From: Eubacterium sp. AF22-8LB
GTDB lineage: Bacteria; Bacillota_I; Bacilli_A; Erysipelotrichales; Erysipelotrichaceae
Direction of reading: 5' to 3'
Assembly: GCF_003458715.1 (NCBI RefSeq)
Contig: NZ_QRVI01000029.1
Span: forward strand, 1 to 23,666
DNA: 23,666 bases
Positions 14,452 through 23,086 of this stretch are shown piece by piece; position 1 is the first letter of the stretch; each line of letters opens with the position of its first letter. Below the pieces are notes generated by a model. It had not been told where the DNA came from. It saw only the letters and a program-made list of their open reading frames with translations, and searched no databases. Position numbers and translations under genes: made by a program.

Positions 14452-15410
14452 TATTCTTCCATACCCTTTGTGATTCCCATCAAGAAGGCATTGATGTCAA
14501 ATGGTCTTAAATCCGCTGGCTTTTCACCCAATCCTAAGAAACGAACTGGCAAGTGTAATAAATCACGAATTGCTAGCACAACTCCACCTTTTGCCGTACC
14601 ATCCATCTTCGTTAAGACAATACCCGTTACATCAGTAGCTTCTAGGAACACCTTAGCCTGCGAAATACCATTTTGTCCTGTCGTCGCATCTAAAACTAGC
14701 CAGACTTCTTGTGGTGCCCCTTCAATTTCTCTTTGTACAACACGGTGCATCTTACTTAATTCATTCATCAAATTTGTTTTATTTTGTAGACGACCTGCTG
14801 TATCACAAATTAAAATATCCACATCGTTTTCTTTGGCATAACGACAAGCATCCACTAACACAGAACTTGGATCTTGATTCATTTTTCCTTTTACACAATG
14901 AACTCCTAAGCGTGTTGCCCAAGTATCGATTTGATCGATAGCTCCAGCACGGAAAGTATCAGCAGCGGCTACAGCTACTTTCTTTCCTTGTTCTTTATAA
15001 TATTGAATCAATTTTGCACTTGTAGTCGTTTTACCACTACCATTAACCCCTACCATTAAAATAACAGTTGGACCTTCTTCATTCATTTTAATCGGTTCGT
15101 CATTTGCTTCATCATAAAAATCATAAAGAATTGAAATCAAATAATCTAACATAGAATCATATTCTTTCACATGTTTTCCATTTGATTCAAACGCATCTAC
15201 GATTTTTTGGGCTGTATGAATTCCCACATCACTTTCAAGCAGAATAACCATGATTTGTTCTAATAAATCATCATCAATTCCGTGAAAATTATTGGATAAA
15301 GCACGCATACGATCGCCAAAGCTTTTTTTAGATCGATCAAGTCCAGATAAATATTTATCTTTATCTTCGCTTTTCACAAAAGCTTCTTTAATTTTTGAAA
15401 AGATAGACAT
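14451..15410 (-). CDS. ftsY: Signal recognition particle receptor FtsY
   Basis: Membrane-associated GTPase that docks SRP-ribosome complexes at the translocon. The 319-residue protein has the N domain (about 1-100) and then the G domain: GVNGSGKTTT (121-130, P loop), DTFRAGA (151-157), DTAGR (203-207), TKMDGTAKGG (267-276) and GLGEKPADLRPF (293-304). There is almost no acidic A domain, as usual in Gram-positives. The start codon shares one base with the smc stop (TAATG), so it is translationally coupled to smc. The order smc-ftsY is conserved in Firmicutes. Confidence 0.97.
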   Translation of the reverse strand: MSIFSKIKEAFVKSEDKDKYLSGLDRSKKSFGDRMRALSNNFHGIDDDLLEQIMVILLESDVGIHTAQKIVDAFESNGKHVKEYDSMLDYLISILYDFYDEANDEPIKMNEEGPTVILMVGVNGSGKTTTSAKLIQYYKEQGKKVAVAAADTFRAGAIDQIDTWATRLGVHCVKGKMNQDPSSVLVDACRYAKENDVDILICDTAGRLQNKTNLMNELSKMHRVVQREIEGAPQEVWLVLDATTGQNGISQAKVFLEATDVTGIVLTKMDGTAKGGVVLAIRDLLHLPVRFLGLGEKPADLRPFDINAFLMGITKGMEE

Positions 15411-18337
15411 TACGCTTCCTCCTTAGCTATATGTACTGCATCCTTTAGTTGCACTTTTAATACTTTACTTACACCATCTTTTTGCATCGTAACCCCATAT
15501 AACGTATCACACTGCTCCATAGTTCCTGGTCTGTGTGTAACGGCTATAAATTGAGATTGTCCACGATAATGAGATAGATATCTTGCGAATCTTTCAACGT
15601 TAGCCTGATCTAAGGCTGCCTCAACCTCATCAAAAATACATAATGGCATCGTACGAGCCTTTAGAATCGCAAATAATACACTGATCGCAATCAAAGCCTT
15701 TTCTCCACCAGAGAAGGTTTGGATATTCTTTACCATTTTTCCTGGAGGCTGCACATCAATATCGATTCCCGTATTTAATACATCGTCTGGATCCACCATT
15801 GAAAGGCTTGCACGCCCACCACCAAACATGGATTTAAAGACACCATCCAATTCAGCATTGATTTTATTAAACATATCCGTAAATTGACTGACCATTGTTT
15901 TATCCATCTCATCAATCGCAGCCAAGATTTGTTGACTCGCCTTTTCTAGATCTTCTTTTTGGCTTGTCATAAAATCAAAACGTTCTTTTACTTCTTTATA
16001 TTCATTTGGTGCATCTAAGTTTACATTCCCTAAACGGGATATTGCTTGTCGCAATTGAATTACTTCTTCTTTTGCGCTGTCAATTTCAACATCTTCTTTT
16101 TTTGTTAACGCATACTCATATGTCATTTCATAATCTGTATTTAAACGATTTAATGCATTTTCTAATTGTGTTTTAATCTTCACAATTTCCATTTCATAAT
16201 TATGAATCTGACTTTGTTTAGAATTCATTTCTCTTCGAACAAGACGAATTTGATTTTCAAGTTGCTCTGCTTCATTTCCTTTATCAAAACGAGATTGGCG
16301 CAAGCTTTGAATTTCCAAAGACAATGAATCTAACACTGCATGCATTTTAGACATTTGTACAACTAGATCATCTTGGGCTAATTCTTTATTTTCTTCGATA
16401 TCTATACCCAATTCTTGGTATTCAGCTAAAATTGAATCATACTTAGCCTTCTTTGTAGCGTAAATATTTTCCAATTTAGCCAATTCAATCTGCAACGTTA
16501 CAATCGCATCGTTCTCTTTTTGAAGCTTACCAGCTAATATATCTGTTTCATTGATACAATTTTCAGTCTTAATTTTTTGACCTTCAATTTTGGAATTGAT
16601 GGTATCTAATTCTTGACGCATTGTCACAGGGGTACTCTGGTTCTTTGTAACACCACCTGTCATAGATCCACCCGTATGTACGATATCCCCATCTAGTGTA
16701 ACAATTTTATATGCATATCGTAATCGTTTAGCTGCTTCATTCGCATTCTGTAAAGTGTCTACAACTAAGACATTGCCTAATAAACGTTCTTTTACCGGAT
16801 CAAAGATAGCTTCACAATCAACGCATTCACTCGCAAAGCCCAAAAAGCCTGGACTTGTAGATGCAATGGTTATAACTTGTTCATTCATTTTTCTTGGATG
16901 ACACACACTTAGTGGTAAAAATGTTGCACGACCGCTTCGATTACGTTTTAAAAATGAAATCGCATTTCGAGCATCTGCTTCATTCTTTGTGATGATTTGA
17001 TAGATACTTCCGCCTAGTGCGGCATTAACAGCTAAAGCTTTATCCGCGTGAGCAATCAATAATTCACTGACAACCCCATAAACACCTGATAAAGAATTTT
17101 TTGCCTGCATAATCGAACGAACGCCTTGTTGATGTGCAAATGGCTGTTTCATCATATTTTCCAATACTTGTCTACGATTTTGTAGCTGTGTCAAAATATT
17201 ATTTGCCTGATCCGATTCATAACGAGCTTTGGAAATTTTCGTTTTTAAATCATTCACAATATTTCGACGATTATTCAAATCCTGTTGTGTCTGCATTAAA
17301 CGTTCATGACGATCCTGCGATTCGAATCGTGCTTCCTCTAGCATTGCCTGCAATTCTTTTTGGCGTTCTTTTTTATCTGCTACCTTTAACATGTATTTAC
17401 GCTTTTCATCTTGTTCAATTTTACGTCGTTCCAGTTGGTAGTTTTCTTCCATCGCTTTTGTATATTTCCCTTGCAGCTCATTGATCTGTTTATCAAGAGC
17501 ATACATCTCTTTTCGTATACTTTCTAGACGATTTTCCTGTTTTAAAAGCTCAGCATTTTCAGAAGTGTGCATTGCCTGTATATCAAACAATTCTTTATTG
17601 ATTTGATTGATTTTTTCATTGTACTGATCAATATCCTCGACTAATACACTAATTTCAATTTTCGATAGCTTTTCTCTTAAGGCAATATACTTTTCAGCTT
17701 TTTTTGCCTGTTTTTCCAAAGGCCCAATTTGTCTTTCAAGCTCATCTAGAATATCCTGCAAGCGATCCAGGTTTTCCTTTGTTTGCTCTAGTTTAGACAA
17801 TGATACCTTTTTTCTCTTTTTGTATTTTGCGACCCCTGCTGCTTCTTCAAACAAGGAACGCCTTTCTTCAGGCTTAGCATCCGCAAATGAAGAAATATTT
17901 CCCTGTGTGATAATACTTAAGGAATCTTTTCCTAATCCTGTATCCATGACTAAATCATTAATATCTTTTAATCGACAAGGTGTTTTATTAATAAAATAAC
18001 TTGCTTCATTATTAGCACGTAATATTTGTCTTGTGATTTCAATTTCATCAAAATCCGAATCAAATACTCGTCCTGAATTATCAAACACTAATGTGACTCG
18101 TGCCATATTGACAGGTTTTCTATATTCACTTCCGGAGAAGATAATATCTGACATATTTGAACCCGAACGAAGTGATTTTACACTTTGTTCCCCTAGTACC
18201 CAACGAATCGCATCATTTACGTTACTTTTACCGCATCCATTTGGTCCTACAATGCCTGTAATATCTTGATCAAATTGAATCACTGTTTTGTCCGCAAAGC
18301 TTTTAAAGCCTTGTAATTCAATACGTTTTAAAAACAT
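15410..18337 (-). CDS. smc: Chromosome segregation ATPase SMC
   Basis: Condensin-type ATPase that, as a dimer with ScpA/ScpB, organises and separates chromosomes. The 975-residue protein has a Walker A motif GPNGCGKSN (31-39) in the N-terminal head, a coiled coil (about 165-400), a hinge (about 410-545, with GVYGVVSELL and GNVLVVDTL), a second coiled coil (about 560-780), and the C-terminal head with signature TFSGGEKALIAIS and Walker B CIFDEVEAALDQAN. It is about 200 residues shorter than B. subtilis SMC, the loss being in the coiled-coil arms while heads and hinge are complete. The ATG at 18337 with GGAGG 6 nt upstream is preferred to the TTG one codon earlier. rnc, the common upstream neighbour, is absent, and smc starts the operon from its own promoter. 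Confidence 0.97.
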   Translation of the reverse strand: MFLKRIELQGFKSFADKTVIQFDQDITGIVGPNGCGKSNVNDAIRWVLGEQSVKSLRSGSNMSDIIFSGSEYRKPVNMARVTLVFDNSGRVFDSDFDEIEITRQILRANNEASYFINKTPCRLKDINDLVMDTGLGKDSLSIITQGNISSFADAKPEERRSLFEEAAGVAKYKKRKKVSLSKLEQTKENLDRLQDILDELERQIGPLEKQAKKAEKYIALREKLSKIEISVLVEDIDQYNEKINQINKELFDIQAMHTSENAELLKQENRLESIRKEMYALDKQINELQGKYTKAMEENYQLERRKIEQDEKRKYMLKVADKKERQKELQAMLEEARFESQDRHERLMQTQQDLNNRRNIVNDLKTKISKARYESDQANNILTQLQNRRQVLENMMKQPFAHQQGVRSIMQAKNSLSGVYGVVSELLIAHADKALAVNAALGGSIYQIITKNEADARNAISFLKRNRSGRATFLPLSVCHPRKMNEQVITIASTSPGFLGFASECVDCEAIFDPVKERLLGNVLVVDTLQNANEAAKRLRYAYKIVTLDGDIVHTGGSMTGGVTKNQSTPVTMRQELDTINSKIEGQKIKTENCINETDILAGKLQKENDAIVTLQIELAKLENIYATKKAKYDSILAEYQELGIDIEENKELAQDDLVVQMSKMHAVLDSLSLEIQSLRQSRFDKGNEAEQLENQIRLVRREMNSKQSQIHNYEMEIVKIKTQLENALNRLNTDYEMTYEYALTKKEDVEIDSAKEEVIQLRQAISRLGNVNLDAPNEYKEVKERFDFMTSQKEDLEKASQQILAAIDEMDKTMVSQFTDMFNKINAELDGVFKSMFGGGRASLSMVDPDDVLNTGIDIDVQPPGKMVKNIQTFSGGEKALIAISVLFAILKARTMPLCIFDEVEAALDQANVERFARYLSHYRGQSQFIAVTHRPGTMEQCDTLYGVTMQKDGVSKVLKVQLKDAVHIAKEEA

Positions 18338-18362
18338 CAAGACCCTCCACTCTAACTAAACT

Positions 18363-18371
18363 ATTGTATCA
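18363..18371 (-). promoter_or_regulatory. Extended -10 promoter of the smc operon
   Basis: Minus strand TGATACAAT: -10 TACAAT (18363-18368) with a TGn extension (18369-18371) and no good -35. The start site near 18356 leaves a leader of about 19 nt containing the GGAGG of smc. Confidence 0.6.
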
Positions 18372-18410
18372 AAAAAATCACATAAAATATATCTAGTTTT
18401 TATTTCTAGT

Positions 18411-18439
18411 TTGTGTATTATTGATTATTATGTTATAGT
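18411..18439 (+). promoter_or_regulatory. Promoter of trhA
   Basis: -35 TTGTGT (18411-18416), 17 bp, -10 TATAGT (18434-18439) preceded by TGT, an extended -10. The predicted start falls at about 18445-18447, on the ATG at 18446. Confidence 0.65.
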
Positions 18440-18445
18440 GTGTGT

Positions 18446-19102
18446 ATGAACAAGAAAGATAGTATGCGATATGTTTATCCGCTTTGTTTTGGTGAAGAAG
18501 TTGGGAATTGTATTACGCATGGCGTTATGGGAATTCTTATTCTATTCTCATTACCTTACTACAGTGTCCGTGCCTATTTACGAGGTGGAGCTATAGAAAC
18601 GTTAGGAACAGCCGTATTTCTAATATGTCTGCTCTTCATGTTTTGTGGCTCATGTCTTTACCACAGCATGCCGCATGAAACAACACACAAATATGTATTT
18701 AGAAAACTCGATCACATTATGATCCTGTTGGCTATTGCTGGTACCTATACCCCTATTTGTTTGCAGCTAATGAATAATTGGAAAGGATATGTAATTTTAG
18801 CTATCGAATGGGTTATGGTCATTGCTGGAATTTTATTAAAGTCTATTGCCACCAAAAGCTATCCTAAACTTTCAATGACAATCTATATGATTATGGGATG
18901 GTTAGCTATCTTTATTTTACCTACATTGATTCGTGAAACTAAACCCATATTTATTATATTGATTGCCTTAGGTGGTGTGATGTACACAATAGGAACTTTT
19001 TTCTATTCTAAACCACAAAAAAAATTCTTCCATTTTGTATGGCATATCTTTATTATACTTGCAAGTATTTGTCATATGATCGCAATTCTATATTTCATGT
19101 AA
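18446..19102 (+). CDS. trhA: TrhA/hemolysin III family membrane protein
   Basis: A 218-residue protein with about seven membrane helices of the hemolysin III/YqfA (PAQR-related) family. The metal-binding pattern is present: S-x3-H in GSCLYHSMPH, D in KLDHIMILLAIAGTYTP, and H-x3-H in VWHIFIILASICH near the C-terminus. Family members are linked to membrane lipid homeostasis; direct haemolysis is doubtful. It is the only complete plus-strand gene here, divergent from smc and convergent with rseP. No ribosome site precedes the ATG at 18446, which coincides with the predicted transcription start, so the mRNA may be leaderless. Alternatives are a GTG at 18440 and an ATG at 18464 (MRYVYPLCFGEE) behind a weak AAGAAAG. 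Confidence 0.87.
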   Translation: MNKKDSMRYVYPLCFGEEVGNCITHGVMGILILFSLPYYSVRAYLRGGAIETLGTAVFLICLLFMFCGSCLYHSMPHETTHKYVFRKLDHIMILLAIAGTYTPICLQLMNNWKGYVILAIEWVMVIAGILLKSIATKSYPKLSMTIYMIMGWLAIFILPTLIRETKPIFIILIALGGVMYTIGTFFYSKPQKKFFHFVWHIFIILASICHMIAILYFM

Positions 19103-19106
19103 CAAA

Positions 19107-19153
19107 ACAAAAACCTATATCTTGGTAAAATCCAAAATATAGGTTTCTTTTTT
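19107..19153. terminator. Bidirectional terminator between trhA and rseP
   Basis: AAACCTATAT (19111-19120) pairs with ATATAGGTTT (19137-19146), and inside it TTGG (19122-19125) pairs with CCAA (19132-19135). T6 follows on the plus strand, and TTTTGTTTTGTT follows on the minus strand. It serves both convergent units. Confidence 0.9.
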
Positions 19154-20225
19154 AAAATAAACGAACAATATCATTATAAGTTGCATATAGAAATAACAAC
19201 ATCAATAATACAAAGCTTGCCATAATGATGTTTTCTACAACTTTTGTAGAGACCTTACGCCCAATTATTTTCTCAATCAATAAAATAAGGATTCTTCCTC
19301 CATCTAATGCTGGTATAGGAAGAGCATTAAAAATACCGATATTTAACGATATCATCGCAAATAAGCTAAAATATGTATCCAATCCATATTGGACTGACTT
19401 ACTTGTTACATTTAAAATTCCAACAGGTCCTGATAAATTTTCTAATCCTTGTCCATGAATAATCATATTTAAGGACTGAAAAATCATTGTTGCACTTTCC
19501 CACGTATTTTGACATCCAACCCATAAAGATTGATACCAAGGAATTTTCTTTGCGTATGCAATGGCCTTATAACCAATCGTATAGCCTTCCATTTCCTTAT
19601 CATAAGATGGTTTTAATGTCGTTTTAAAAGTTATGTCATTTCGCTTCACTGTTAAAGTTAAAGTATCATGGTGGTATTGGATAAACTCCAAAATCTCGTA
19701 TTGCGTTTTAGGTTTAATACTTTTTCCATCTTTACTTTCGACTTTAATAATGTGATCATCTTTTTCAAGTCCAGCCTTTTGTGCTACTGAATCTTCCTGT
19801 ACAACATAAACAATTGGTTTTGCGTCTTCAACCACATATCCTTGAGCCAAAGCTACACCCATATAGATAATCCATGCCAATAGCACATTCATCACAATAC
19901 CTGCAATCATAACACAAACTTGTTTCCATTTTGCGATACCATTTAAGCGTCTTTCATTGGGAATATCCTTAAGCCAGCTATCCTCATCACTTTGCGAGCC
20001 ATCTTCTTCACCAGCCATCATAACATACCCACCAAATGGTATTGCACGGATTGAAAAGTCAGTTTCTTTGCCTTTCTTTTGATAGAGGCAAGGACCCATC
20101 CCAATCGAAAACTCCTTACAATAGACACCAAAGTGTCGTGCTACTAAAAAGTGTCCTAATTCATGTAAAATAACAATAACACTTAGCATGACTACAAAGG
20201 CGATTATACCAATAATAAAATCCAT
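19152..20225 (-). CDS. rseP: Site-2 intramembrane metalloprotease RseP/RasP
   Basis: A zinc protease that cuts transmembrane segments of anti-sigma factors and leftover signal peptides. The 357-residue protein has HELGH (H21, E22, H25) in the first membrane helix and a PDZ domain at about 125-205 (VQEDSVAQKAGLEKDDHIIKV). The second metal motif, NALPIPALDGGR, lies at about 300-311 in a later helix. The ATG at 20225 follows AAGGAGG by 6-7 nt; the TTG at 20228 is less likely. It is the last gene of the pyrH-frr-uppS-cdsA unit, 11 bp after cdsA, and its 3' end overlaps the terminator tail shared with trhA. Confidence 0.95.
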   Translation of the reverse strand: MDFIIGIIAFVVMLSVIVILHELGHFLVARHFGVYCKEFSIGMGPCLYQKKGKETDFSIRAIPFGGYVMMAGEEDGSQSDEDSWLKDIPNERRLNGIAKWKQVCVMIAGIVMNVLLAWIIYMGVALAQGYVVEDAKPIVYVVQEDSVAQKAGLEKDDHIIKVESKDGKSIKPKTQYEILEFIQYHHDTLTLTVKRNDITFKTTLKPSYDKEMEGYTIGYKAIAYAKKIPWYQSLWVGCQNTWESATMIFQSLNMIIHGQGLENLSGPVGILNVTSKSVQYGLDTYFSLFAMISLNIGIFNALPIPALDGGRILILLIEKIIGRKVSTKVVENIIMASFVLLMLLFLYATYNDIVRLF

Positions 20226-20236
20226 CAAAATCCTCC

Positions 20237-21004
20237 TTAGAGAACAATCGTATACAATACGCTAAATATCATGATATTTAGTAAAAGCGAATCGACACGA
20301 TCTAATACACCACCATGTCCTGGTAATAGATTTGAGAAATCTTTGACCTCAAAGTGTCTTTTTATAGCACTAAAGCACAAATCACCTAATTCAGCAGTAA
20401 TTGGGCATATTAAACATAATAATGTATTTAAAACTATGTTCAAATTGGATGCATAGCCAAAGCTCACTACAAAGCTCAAAATAAATCCAAACACAATTCC
20501 TCCAACAAAGCCTTCCCAGCTTTTCTTAGGAGAGATTCTTGGATTCATTTTATGTTTGCCAATAGCACGTCCTACGAAGTATGCACCTGTATCACTTCCA
20601 TATGTTGCAAATACTATGGTCCATAAATACTGATGTTGTCCTGAAATCTGTCCTACCGCATGATATACAAGCGAAAAAATCACGACATAGGAAATGCATG
20701 TAAAAGCATCTATAATTGAGAATTCTTCTACAAAAACAACCAAACTCCACAAAAATACAACAATCAATGTCATAACAACAAGAAAATATTCCTCAGGTAA
20801 GTAGCGCGTTAAAATAACTGCCAAGGCACTTAAAGGCAAAATATATTTTGGCCATTTCTTAAAGCCTGGTTGAATATGCATCCATTCATAGGCTCCTGAG
20901 CATACAATAAATAAAGCTAATGCTTCTAGCCAATATCCTCCAAGCGCAACAGGAAGTGCTACTACAAGAATAATTCCAATTGCGGTAATTATTCTTTGTT
21001 TCAT
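20237..21004 (-). CDS. cdsA: Phosphatidate cytidylyltransferase
   Basis: Makes CDP-diacylglycerol from phosphatidate and CTP, the branch point of phospholipid synthesis. The 255-residue protein has several membrane segments. It carries DTGAYFVGRAIGKHKMNPRISPKKSWEG near residue 145, and the C-terminal family signature in SAIKRHFEVKDFSNLLPGHGGVLDRVDS. The start overlaps the uppS stop by 4 bp (ATGA), so translation is coupled. The dxr gene often found next in this cluster is missing; rseP follows directly. Confidence 0.95.
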   Translation of the reverse strand: MKQRIITAIGIILVVALPVALGGYWLEALALFIVCSGAYEWMHIQPGFKKWPKYILPLSALAVILTRYLPEEYFLVVMTLIVVFLWSLVVFVEEFSIIDAFTCISYVVIFSLVYHAVGQISGQHQYLWTIVFATYGSDTGAYFVGRAIGKHKMNPRISPKKSWEGFVGGIVFGFILSFVVSFGYASNLNIVLNTLLCLICPITAELGDLCFSAIKRHFEVKDFSNLLPGHGGVLDRVDSLLLNIMIFSVLYTIVL

Positions 21005-21693
21005 GATGTTAAGCCTCCGAATCTTCGATCTCTAGATGCGAATTCATCTAAACAATCTTTTAATGCTTTTTCATCAAAGTCAGGCCATGCAACTGGTGTA
21101 AATATCAACTCTGCATAAGCAAGCTGCCATAGCAAGTAGTTTGAGATACGAAGCTCACCGCTAGTACGAATCATTAAATCAATATCTTCTGGTACAAACA
21201 AATATTTTGAAAATTCTTCTTCTGTCAAATCATTTTCACGTTTACCCGAAGCCACTTCATCTGCATATTGTTTCATACCCAAAAGCATTTCTCTTCGAGA
21301 ACCATAATTAATAGCTATACATAATTCCAATCCTGTATTATTCTTTGTTTGATTTACTGCTTTGTTGATAACTTCTTGTGTTGCATCTGGAAAACGTTCT
21401 AATTCTCCCGCAAATGTTACGCGAATGTTTTTTTCCATTAATTCATTAATAAATTTATTAAAAAACAAACCAGGTAATTTACATAAATATGAAACCTCAT
21501 CTTCTGGACGTTTCCAATTCTCTGTCGAGAATGCGTATAAAATCAATTTTTGAATTCCCATGTCCTGAGCAGCTAAAGCTACAGTACGAATTGTATCCGC
21601 ACCTTTTTTATGACCAGCTGTTCTTGGTAAACCTCTTTTTTTTGCCCAGCGACCATTCCCATCCATGATGATAGCTACTGTTTTTGGTGCCAT
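21001..21693 (-). CDS. uppS: Undecaprenyl diphosphate synthase (cis-prenyltransferase)
   Basis: Condenses isopentenyl diphosphate onto farnesyl diphosphate to make the C55 carrier lipid for wall synthesis. The 230-residue protein has IIMDGNGRWAKKRGLPRTAGHKKG near the N-terminus, LYAFSTENWKRP, INYGSRRE and DLMIRTSGELRISNYLLWQLAYAE. The ATG at 21693 is chosen because AAAAAGGAGG lies 6 nt upstream and MAPKTVAIIMDGNGRW matches the family start; a longer reading to 21741 would run through a terminator-like hairpin. It follows frr and precedes cdsA. Confidence 0.96.
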   Translation of the reverse strand: MAPKTVAIIMDGNGRWAKKRGLPRTAGHKKGADTIRTVALAAQDMGIQKLILYAFSTENWKRPEDEVSYLCKLPGLFFNKFINELMEKNIRVTFAGELERFPDATQEVINKAVNQTKNNTGLELCIAINYGSRREMLLGMKQYADEVASGKRENDLTEEEFSKYLFVPEDIDLMIRTSGELRISNYLLWQLAYAELIFTPVAWPDFDEKALKDCLDEFASRDRRFGGLTS

Positions 21694-21709
21694 AAAAAAC
21701 CTCCTTTTT

Positions 21710-21736
21710 AAAAAAGTCCAAATGAGTTTGGACTTA
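21710..21736 (-). terminator. Terminator-like attenuator between frr and uppS
   Basis: AAGTCCAAA (21714-21722) pairs with TTTGGACTT (21727-21735) across a 4-nt loop. On the minus strand six U (21715-21710) follow, partly shared with the stem. It includes the frr stop codon and lies directly before the uppS ribosome site, so it would reduce, not abolish, downstream transcription. Confidence 0.7.
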
Positions 21737-22279
21737 GACATTTAATATTTCTTTTTTCTTTGCTTCACAAATTGAATCAATTTCTTTAATATATTTATCT
21801 GTTAATTTTTGTGATTCTTCTAAAGTTTGTTTTTGTTCATCTTCAGGAAGTTCTTTGTCTTTTTTAATTGCATCATTTGCATCACGACGTACATTACGAA
21901 CAGCAATTTTAGCTTCTTCACCATATTTTTGTGCATCTTTTGCTAATTCTTTACGACGATCTTCTGTTAATTGAGGAACTTGAATACGAATGACATCTGC
22001 TTCTGCTTGAGGATTCAATCCTAAATTAGCTGCTTGAATTGCATGTGCAATATCTTTAATAATAGAACGATCATAAGGCTTAATAACTAGTTGTGTTCCT
22101 TCTACAACTGAGATTTGAGCCATCTGATTGATTGGTGTCATTGCCCCGTAATATTCAACTTGTACACGTTCTAACATTTGTCCGCTAGCACGACCTGTAC
22201 GAATTTGACGAAGATTTGATTCAAGATTATCAATAATCCCCATCATTTTTTCTTCTGCATTTAATAAAATTTCACTCAT
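21734..22279 (-). CDS. frr: Ribosome recycling factor
   Basis: Splits post-termination ribosomes together with EF-G. The 181-residue protein is of typical length: a three-helix bundle with an inserted beta domain. Recognisable stretches are NLESNLRQIRTGRAS (18-32), PINQMAQISVVEGTQLVIKPYD (about 49-70), and LTEDRRKELAKDAQKYGEEAKIAVRNVRRDAND (about 104-136). The ribosome site is AAGGAG 7 nt before the ATG. It follows pyrH by 11 bp, the order conserved in most bacteria. Confidence 0.97.
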   Translation of the reverse strand: MSEILLNAEEKMMGIIDNLESNLRQIRTGRASGQMLERVQVEYYGAMTPINQMAQISVVEGTQLVIKPYDRSIIKDIAHAIQAANLGLNPQAEADVIRIQVPQLTEDRRKELAKDAQKYGEEAKIAVRNVRRDANDAIKKDKELPEDEQKQTLEESQKLTDKYIKEIDSICEAKKKEILNV

Positions 22280-22290
22280 GATTTTTCTCC

Positions 22291-23001
22291 TTATTTCTTT
22301 TTAGTGATTGTAGTACCATTTACTTCACGGCGAACAGCCTTAACAATGTTACCTGGTTCATTCATATTGAATACAACTAAATCAATATCATTATCCATAC
22401 ACATACTAATAGCTGTAGAATCCATAACCTGTAAACCTTTGTTTAGTACATCCATATAATTTAGTGTATCATATTTTTTTGCATTTGGATTCTTCTTAGG
22501 ATCCGAATCATAAACTCCATCAACACCGTTCTTAGCCATCAAAATTACATCTGCATCAATTTCAGAAGCACGTAATGCAGCAGTTGTATCTGTTGAGAAG
22601 TATGGAGAACCTGTTCCAGCACCAAAGATAACAATTCTACCCTTTTCTAAATGACGTAATGCACGTCTTAAAATAAATGGTTCCGCAACTTTTTGCATTT
22701 CAACAGCTGTCTGAACACGTGTTTGCACACCTTCCTGCTCTAATGCATTTTGTACAGCCAATGCATTAATTACTGTACCTAACATTCCCATATAGTCTGC
22801 TTGTGCACGGTTCATTCCCATTTCAGCCATCATTTTACCGCGAATGAAGTTTCCTCCACCTACAACGATTGCAAGTTCAACTCCTAATTTTTGTACTTCT
22901 TTTAATTCTTTAGCCAATCTTCTTAAGATTTCGGGATCAAAAGCAGCTTCAGGACTAGATAAAGCTTCTCCACTTAATTTTAATAAAACACGTTTATACA
23001 T
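22291..23001 (-). CDS. pyrH: Uridylate kinase
   Basis: Phosphorylates UMP to UDP with ATP, an essential pyrimidine step. The 236-residue amino-acid-kinase-fold protein has LLKLSGEALSS at the N-terminus, IVVGGGNFIRG (45-55), IFGAGTGSPYFSTDTTAALRA (about 124-144) and AKNGVDGVYDSDPKKNP (about 156-172). The ribosome site is AAGGAG before the ATG at 23001. It is the first gene of the pyrH-frr-uppS-cdsA-rseP unit. rpsB and tsf, the usual genes upstream, are not in the window; an insertion sequence starts instead. Confidence 0.97.
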   Translation of the reverse strand: MYKRVLLKLSGEALSSPEAAFDPEILRRLAKELKEVQKLGVELAIVVGGGNFIRGKMMAEMGMNRAQADYMGMLGTVINALAVQNALEQEGVQTRVQTAVEMQKVAEPFILRRALRHLEKGRIVIFGAGTGSPYFSTDTTAALRASEIDADVILMAKNGVDGVYDSDPKKNPNAKKYDTLNYMDVLNKGLQVMDSTAISMCMDNDIDLVVFNMNEPGNIVKAVRREVNGTTITKKK

Positions 23002-23032
23002 AAATATTGCTCCTTATTGAATTATCAAAACA

Positions 23033-23038
23033 ATTATA
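23033..23038 (-). promoter_or_regulatory. Candidate -10 of the pyrH promoter
   Basis: TATAAT on the minus strand, about 32 nt before the pyrH start codon. No good -35 is found; the place 17 bp upstream is the U tract of the terminator at 23061-23086. Confidence 0.4.
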
Positions 23039-23060
23039 CACTATCTTGCGCCATTTAAAA

Positions 23061-23086
23061 AGAAAAACCCTTGGATTTTCCAAGGG
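23061..23086 (-). terminator. Intrinsic terminator of a minus-strand unit right of pyrH
   Basis: CCCTTGG (23068-23074) pairs with CCAAGGG (23080-23086) with a 5-nt loop. On the minus strand TTTTTCT follows, then more U. It ends transcription arriving from the right, yet no minus-strand gene lies between it and the transposase, so the gene it served is now beyond the insertion sequence. Confidence 0.8.

Noticed and set aside
14470..14841. 123-codon plus-strand open frame
   Set aside because: Antisense of ftsY with no ribosome site; FtsY motifs in the other strand are complete.
21694..21741. Longer N-terminus of uppS (MSKSKLIWTFLKRRFF)
   Set aside because: It runs through the hairpin and the uppS ribosome site; the ATG at 21693 has the proper site and family start.
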